A stretch of 64,000 bases of DNA. It comes from an uncultured Aquimarina sp. (GTDB lineage: Bacteria; Bacteroidota; Bacteroidia; Flavobacteriales; Flavobacteriaceae). Of this stretch, positions 61,124 through 64,000 are shown in pieces. The first letter of the stretch is position 1; every line of letters begins with the position of its first letter. Both the position numbers and the translations under genes were made by a program. The stretch is taken from NCBI GenBank assembly GCA_947496705.1, contig CANMDW010000002.1, forward strand, positions 496,001-560,000, in the 5' to 3' direction. The notes beneath the pieces were generated by a model. That model worked only from the letters and a program-made list of their open reading frames with translations. It searched no databases and was not told the DNA's origin.

Positions 61124-61173
61124 AACTAAAAGCCGTCTGTTTGAGGTAGTAAATGTAAACTAAAAACACAATC

Positions 61174-61659
61174 ATGAAAAACACGCTCATTGTATGTCTG
61201 CCCTTGGTGCTGTATCTTATGTCGTGTAAAGAAGATAACAGCACAGCAGAAAATAACAACCCCGATGTTGGTAATCAGGAATTTGCAGCGGTTGTTAGTG
61301 TTTCGGTTTCTGGGGAAGAAAATACATATTCATTTAGTGTTGGGATCAAAAGCCCCGATACAGGATGCAATCTATATGCAGATTGGTGGGAAGTCATTTC
61401 TGAAGAAGGAGAATTACTATATCGTAGAATTTTGGCACATAGCCATGTTAACGAACAACCTTTTGTGCGATCGGGTGGTCCGGTTGCTATTACCAAAAAT
61501 CAAACGGTGTATGTGCGTGCACATATGAACACCAATGGTTATGGTAATAAAGTGTATAGAGGTAGCGTGGCCGAAGGTTTTACAGAAAACATACTGGATG
61601 TAGCTTTTGCCGGTCAAGTTGCTCTTATGCAGCCTTTGCCGGAAGATTGTGCATTTTAA
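61174..61659 (+). CDS. Lipoprotein inside the biosynthetic operon
   Basis: 161 residues; signal TLIVCLPLVLYLMSC (Cys18), Asn/Asp-rich linker, then a beta-rich domain (VVSVSVSGEENTYSFSVGIKSPDTGCN ... DWWEVISEEGELLYRRIL) with Cys pair (TGCN and EDCAF). No known family; it could bind or transport the product at the cell surface. Both neighbours are biosynthetic enzymes, with gaps of 50 and 15 bp. Confidence 0.75.
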   Translation: MKNTLIVCLPLVLYLMSCKEDNSTAENNNPDVGNQEFAAVVSVSVSGEENTYSFSVGIKSPDTGCNLYADWWEVISEEGELLYRRILAHSHVNEQPFVRSGGPVAITKNQTVYVRAHMNTNGYGNKVYRGSVAEGFTENILDVAFAGQVALMQPLPEDCAF

Positions 61660-61674
61660 AATAGAACTATTTTG

Positions 61675-62115
61675 ATGAGAGAAGATATCATACAACAATT
61701 ACCCTACAGCAAACCTTTTTTATTTGTGGATGAGATTCTGGAGCTTAGCGATGAACAAATCAAGGGGTGCTATACTTTTAGAAATGATGAATACTTCTAT
61801 GAAGGGCATTTTAAGAACAATCCCATTACTCCGGGAGTTATTCTTACCGAATGTATGGCACAGATCGGTATGGCTTGTTTTGGGATTCATCTTTTAAAAG
61901 ATACCTGGAATGTTGATACCATGGGTGTTGCCATGACCAGTACCGAAATGAACTTTTACTCCCCTGTTTTTCCAGGTGAAAAAGTAACTGTGGTTTCAGA
62001 TAAAATATATTTCAGGTTTAGTAAATTAAAATGTAAGGTGGCGATGTATAATTCGGGAGGTGATATAGTGGCAAAAGGTATTGTAGCAGGTGTAGCGTTT
62101 AAAAAAGAAGCATGA
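61675..62115 (+). CDS. 3-hydroxyacyl-ACP dehydratase (FabZ-like hotdog)
   Basis: 146 residues (ATG 61675; a TTG directly before is possible). The catalytic His is in YEGHFKNNPITPGVILTECMAQIG, and the acid Glu in the same helix. PYSKPFLFVDEILEL opens the fold. Dehydrates the ketoacyl-derived hydroxyacyl-ACP. Overlaps the ketosynthase gene by 4 bp (ATGA). Confidence 0.93.
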   Translation: MREDIIQQLPYSKPFLFVDEILELSDEQIKGCYTFRNDEYFYEGHFKNNPITPGVILTECMAQIGMACFGIHLLKDTWNVDTMGVAMTSTEMNFYSPVFPGEKVTVVSDKIYFRFSKLKCKVAMYNSGGDIVAKGIVAGVAFKKEA

Positions 62116-63389
62116 AAAACAGACGGGTCGTTATCACGGGCTTAGGGGTTGTTGCACCAAATGGAATGAACGTTTCAGAATTTAGCATTGCTATTCAGAA
62201 AGGGGAGAGTGGGGTACGATTTATAGAACAACTAAAAGAACTTAATTTCTCTTGTCAAATAGCTGGTATTCCAATATATAATTCAGATTATTTAAATAAT
62301 TACTTTAATTCAATTCAATTGCTTGGCTTAAAAGCTACCGGAATGGAATATGGAGTAATTGCAGGGCTGGATGCATGGAAAGATGCCGGATTGCCCATGA
62401 GTGAAACCGATACACCACTTTGGGACATCGGAGTGATTTTTGGTACCGGAATTATGGGGGTCGATAAATTTCGCGAAGCGATTTATAAAGTGGATGAAGG
62501 TAATGTAAGACGATTGGGAAGTACCACAGTGATACAGACTATGGCGAGTGGCATTAGTGCCTTTTTGGGTGGAATACTGGGTTGTGGAAATATGGTCACC
62601 ACCAATTCTTCGGCCTGTAGCACGGGTACTGAAGCTATTTTGATGGCATACGAACGTATTGCGGCAGGAAATGCAGAAATTATCCTGGCGGGAAGTACCA
62701 ATGATAGCGGACCCTATATCTGGGGTGGTTTTGATGCGATGCGCATTCTGCCACATAAGTATAATGATAATCCTGCAGAAGCTTCGCGGCCAATGAGTGC
62801 AACTGCCAATGGATTTGTGCCGGGCAGTGGAGCAGGGGCTTTGGTGATCGAAAGCCTGGAGAGCGCTAAAAAAAGAGGAGCCACCATCTATGCCGAAATC
62901 TTAGGCGGGCATGTAAATAGCGGAGGACAACGCAACGGAGGGAGTATGACTGCTCCCAATAGCGAAGCAGTAAAGCAATGCATCAGGAAGGCTGTAGCCG
63001 CTTCAGGGATTCATGCAGATGAAATTGATGCAATTAACGGTCATCTGACAGCTACTTCCAAAGATAGTACCGAAATTCAGAATTGGTGTGAGGCCCTGGG
63101 GAGACGAGGAGTCGATTTTCCATACATTAATTCTTTAAAAAGCTTGGTGGGACATTGCCTGGCAGCATCGGGAAGTATAGAGAGTGTAGCTACCATATTA
63201 CAGTTGAAAGAAAATTTTATTTTTGGAAACATCAATTGCGAAGATCTGCATCCCGAAATTGCCTCATTGATATCCAGAGAACGCGTTCCTGTAAAAACCA
63301 TCGATTTTTCTCCAGAAATCATCGCAAAAGCCAGCTTCGGATTTGGAGATGTAAACGCTTGTGTTATCTTTAAAAAATATAAAACCTAA
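62112..63389 (+). CDS. Beta-ketoacyl-ACP synthase (KAS II-like)
   Basis: 425 residues. Thiolase fold with the active-site Cys in NSSACSTGTEA. The first catalytic His is in INGHLTATSKDST, where canonical enzymes read AHGTST, and the second in LVGHCLAASGSIES. The GFVPGSGAGALV segment is normal. The altered loop may reflect unusual substrate or partner. It extends an acyl chain on the ACP of this operon. Confidence 0.9.
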   Translation: MKNRRVVITGLGVVAPNGMNVSEFSIAIQKGESGVRFIEQLKELNFSCQIAGIPIYNSDYLNNYFNSIQLLGLKATGMEYGVIAGLDAWKDAGLPMSETDTPLWDIGVIFGTGIMGVDKFREAIYKVDEGNVRRLGSTTVIQTMASGISAFLGGILGCGNMVTTNSSACSTGTEAILMAYERIAAGNAEIILAGSTNDSGPYIWGGFDAMRILPHKYNDNPAEASRPMSATANGFVPGSGAGALVIESLESAKKRGATIYAEILGGHVNSGGQRNGGSMTAPNSEAVKQCIRKAVAASGIHADEIDAINGHLTATSKDSTEIQNWCEALGRRGVDFPYINSLKSLVGHCLAASGSIESVATILQLKENFIFGNINCEDLHPEIASLISRERVPVKTIDFSPEIIAKASFGFGDVNACVIFKKYKT

Positions 63390-63527
63390 CCCCCAAAAGG
63401 GGATAGTTCATTTTGAATGAGTAGAATAGATGAAGAGCAAAGTATACAAATCAAATGACAATTTTTATATGGAGATTGTGGTTTATTAAAGAAGTTTAAA
63501 TCACTTCAAAGACAAAAAATATGATAT

Positions 63528-63782
63528 ATGACTGAAAAAGAATTGCTTTCAAAATTAAAAACCATCATAACACCTTATGTGCAAAATCAGGAAGGGCTTA
63601 TCAAGCTCACCGAAGATACCGATTTTATAAAGGACCTGGAAATTAATTCTGCCAATCTGGTAGATGTGATACTGGACGTAGAAGACGAATTTGATATTGA
63701 GATCGATAATGATGCGATGGAAAAAATGCTAACGGTAAAAGCTTCTATTGAGGTAATAGCCGATAAACTGGCAGCAAAATGA
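63528..63782 (+). CDS. Acyl carrier protein
   Basis: 84 residues, acidic four-helix carrier. The phosphopantetheine Ser is in LEINSANLVD, a variant of the DSL motif. It overlaps the phosphopantetheinyl transferase gene by 4 bp (ATGA), showing that carrier and activating enzyme are made together. Confidence 0.92.
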   Translation: MTEKELLSKLKTIITPYVQNQEGLIKLTEDTDFIKDLEINSANLVDVILDVEDEFDIEIDNDAMEKMLTVKASIEVIADKLAAK

Positions 63783-64000
63783 TCGGTAACGATATTGTAG
63801 ACCTTCGATTTGCCCGCGAGCAAAGCAATTGGCGGCGTAGTGGTTGGCTACAAAAACTCTTTTCAGATGCAGAACAACATCAAATTCTCTCCTCACAAAA
63901 CCCTCATCTGCAGCTATGGACGTTCTGGAGCATGAAAGAAGCTGCTTATAAAGTGCATCAACGACGCTTTTCACTACTACCAAAGTACAATCCCATGGAT
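63779..64000 (+). CDS. 4'-phosphopantetheinyl transferase, 5' part
   Basis: 74 codons from ATG 63779 to the window edge without stop. It starts IGNDIVDL, the first conserved motif with the Mg-binding Asp, and has FWSMKEAAYK, the second. It should attach the phosphopantetheine arm to the adjoining ACP. Partial: the C-terminus is outside the window. Confidence 0.88.
   Translation, partial: MIGNDIVDLRFAREQSNWRRSGWLQKLFSDAEQHQILSSQNPHLQLWTFWSMKEAAYKVHQRRFSLLPKYNPMD

Overview
The window is chromosomal DNA of a member of the Bacteroidota, almost certainly a marine Flavobacteriaceae; Aquimarina or a relative is my guess, at low confidence. The evidence is AT-rich intergenic DNA, promoter elements of the Bacteroidota type (-7 box TAnnTTTG), many lipoproteins and outer-membrane barrels, a xerD/aroQ neighbourhood and a grasp-with-spasm peptide locus. 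I saw no rRNA, tRNA, CRISPR array or full-length insertion sequence.

Layout. 1-6960: xerD, surface proteins and aroQ, with much decayed DNA: a barrel remnant at 4383-4475, and a REP-associated tyrosine transposase (RAYT) between near-identical hairpins, followed by an internally deleted relic of aroQ. 6963-13641: lpdA, two related lipoproteins (one with a collagen-like stretch), two MsrB enzymes, a hydrolase and a helicase. 13746-17300: a five-gene minus-strand operon headed by an ArsR regulator whose putative operator occurs twice. 17533-24867: an rRNA methyltransferase, an OmpA-type lipoprotein, an M23/LysM peptidase, a hybrid kinase without its phospho-accepting histidine, and two genes next to an unannotated cysteine-rich peptide (25059-25217), which together look like a peptide natural-product locus. 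25588-34183: a sigma factor with its membrane partner, an astacin-type protease, an ArsR-SRPBCC pair with an operator-covered promoter, a hydroxylase, an exported methyltransferase and an aldehyde dehydrogenase with its DUF779 partner. 34584-37132: a grasp-with-spasm RiPP locus with one intact and one broken precursor and a terminator just before the ATP-grasp gene. 37185-41678: pirin, antiporter, WYL regulator and an AlkD-like protein.

41930-53451 is an alpha-glucan block: GlgA and GlgC make linear glucan from ADP-glucose, maltokinase and GlgE extend glucan from maltose-1-phosphate, GlgB branches it, and a GH31 alpha-glucosidase degrades it. No TreS lies inside the block. 53576-57220 holds an M48 lipoprotein protease, a UMF1-type transporter, a lipocalin-like lipoprotein and a glycine-zipper OmpA protein.

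57298-64000 (running off the edge) is a secondary-metabolite operon: FAD oxidoreductase, methyltransferase, type III polyketide synthase, and a dedicated fatty-acid-like set (enoyl reductase, hotdog dehydratase, ketosynthase, ACP, phosphopantetheinyl transferase). By analogy with the srsABC and ars alkylresorcinol systems it probably makes a modified alkyl-phenol or alkyl-quinone.

Intergenic DNA carries several repeat families: a MITE with 4-bp target duplications (8502-8653, 20042-20098), a roughly 55-bp dispersed repeat (4600, 18809, 24873 and 50784 regions), a 21/42-bp tandem array (50484-50640) and RAYT-associated hairpins (6058-6938).
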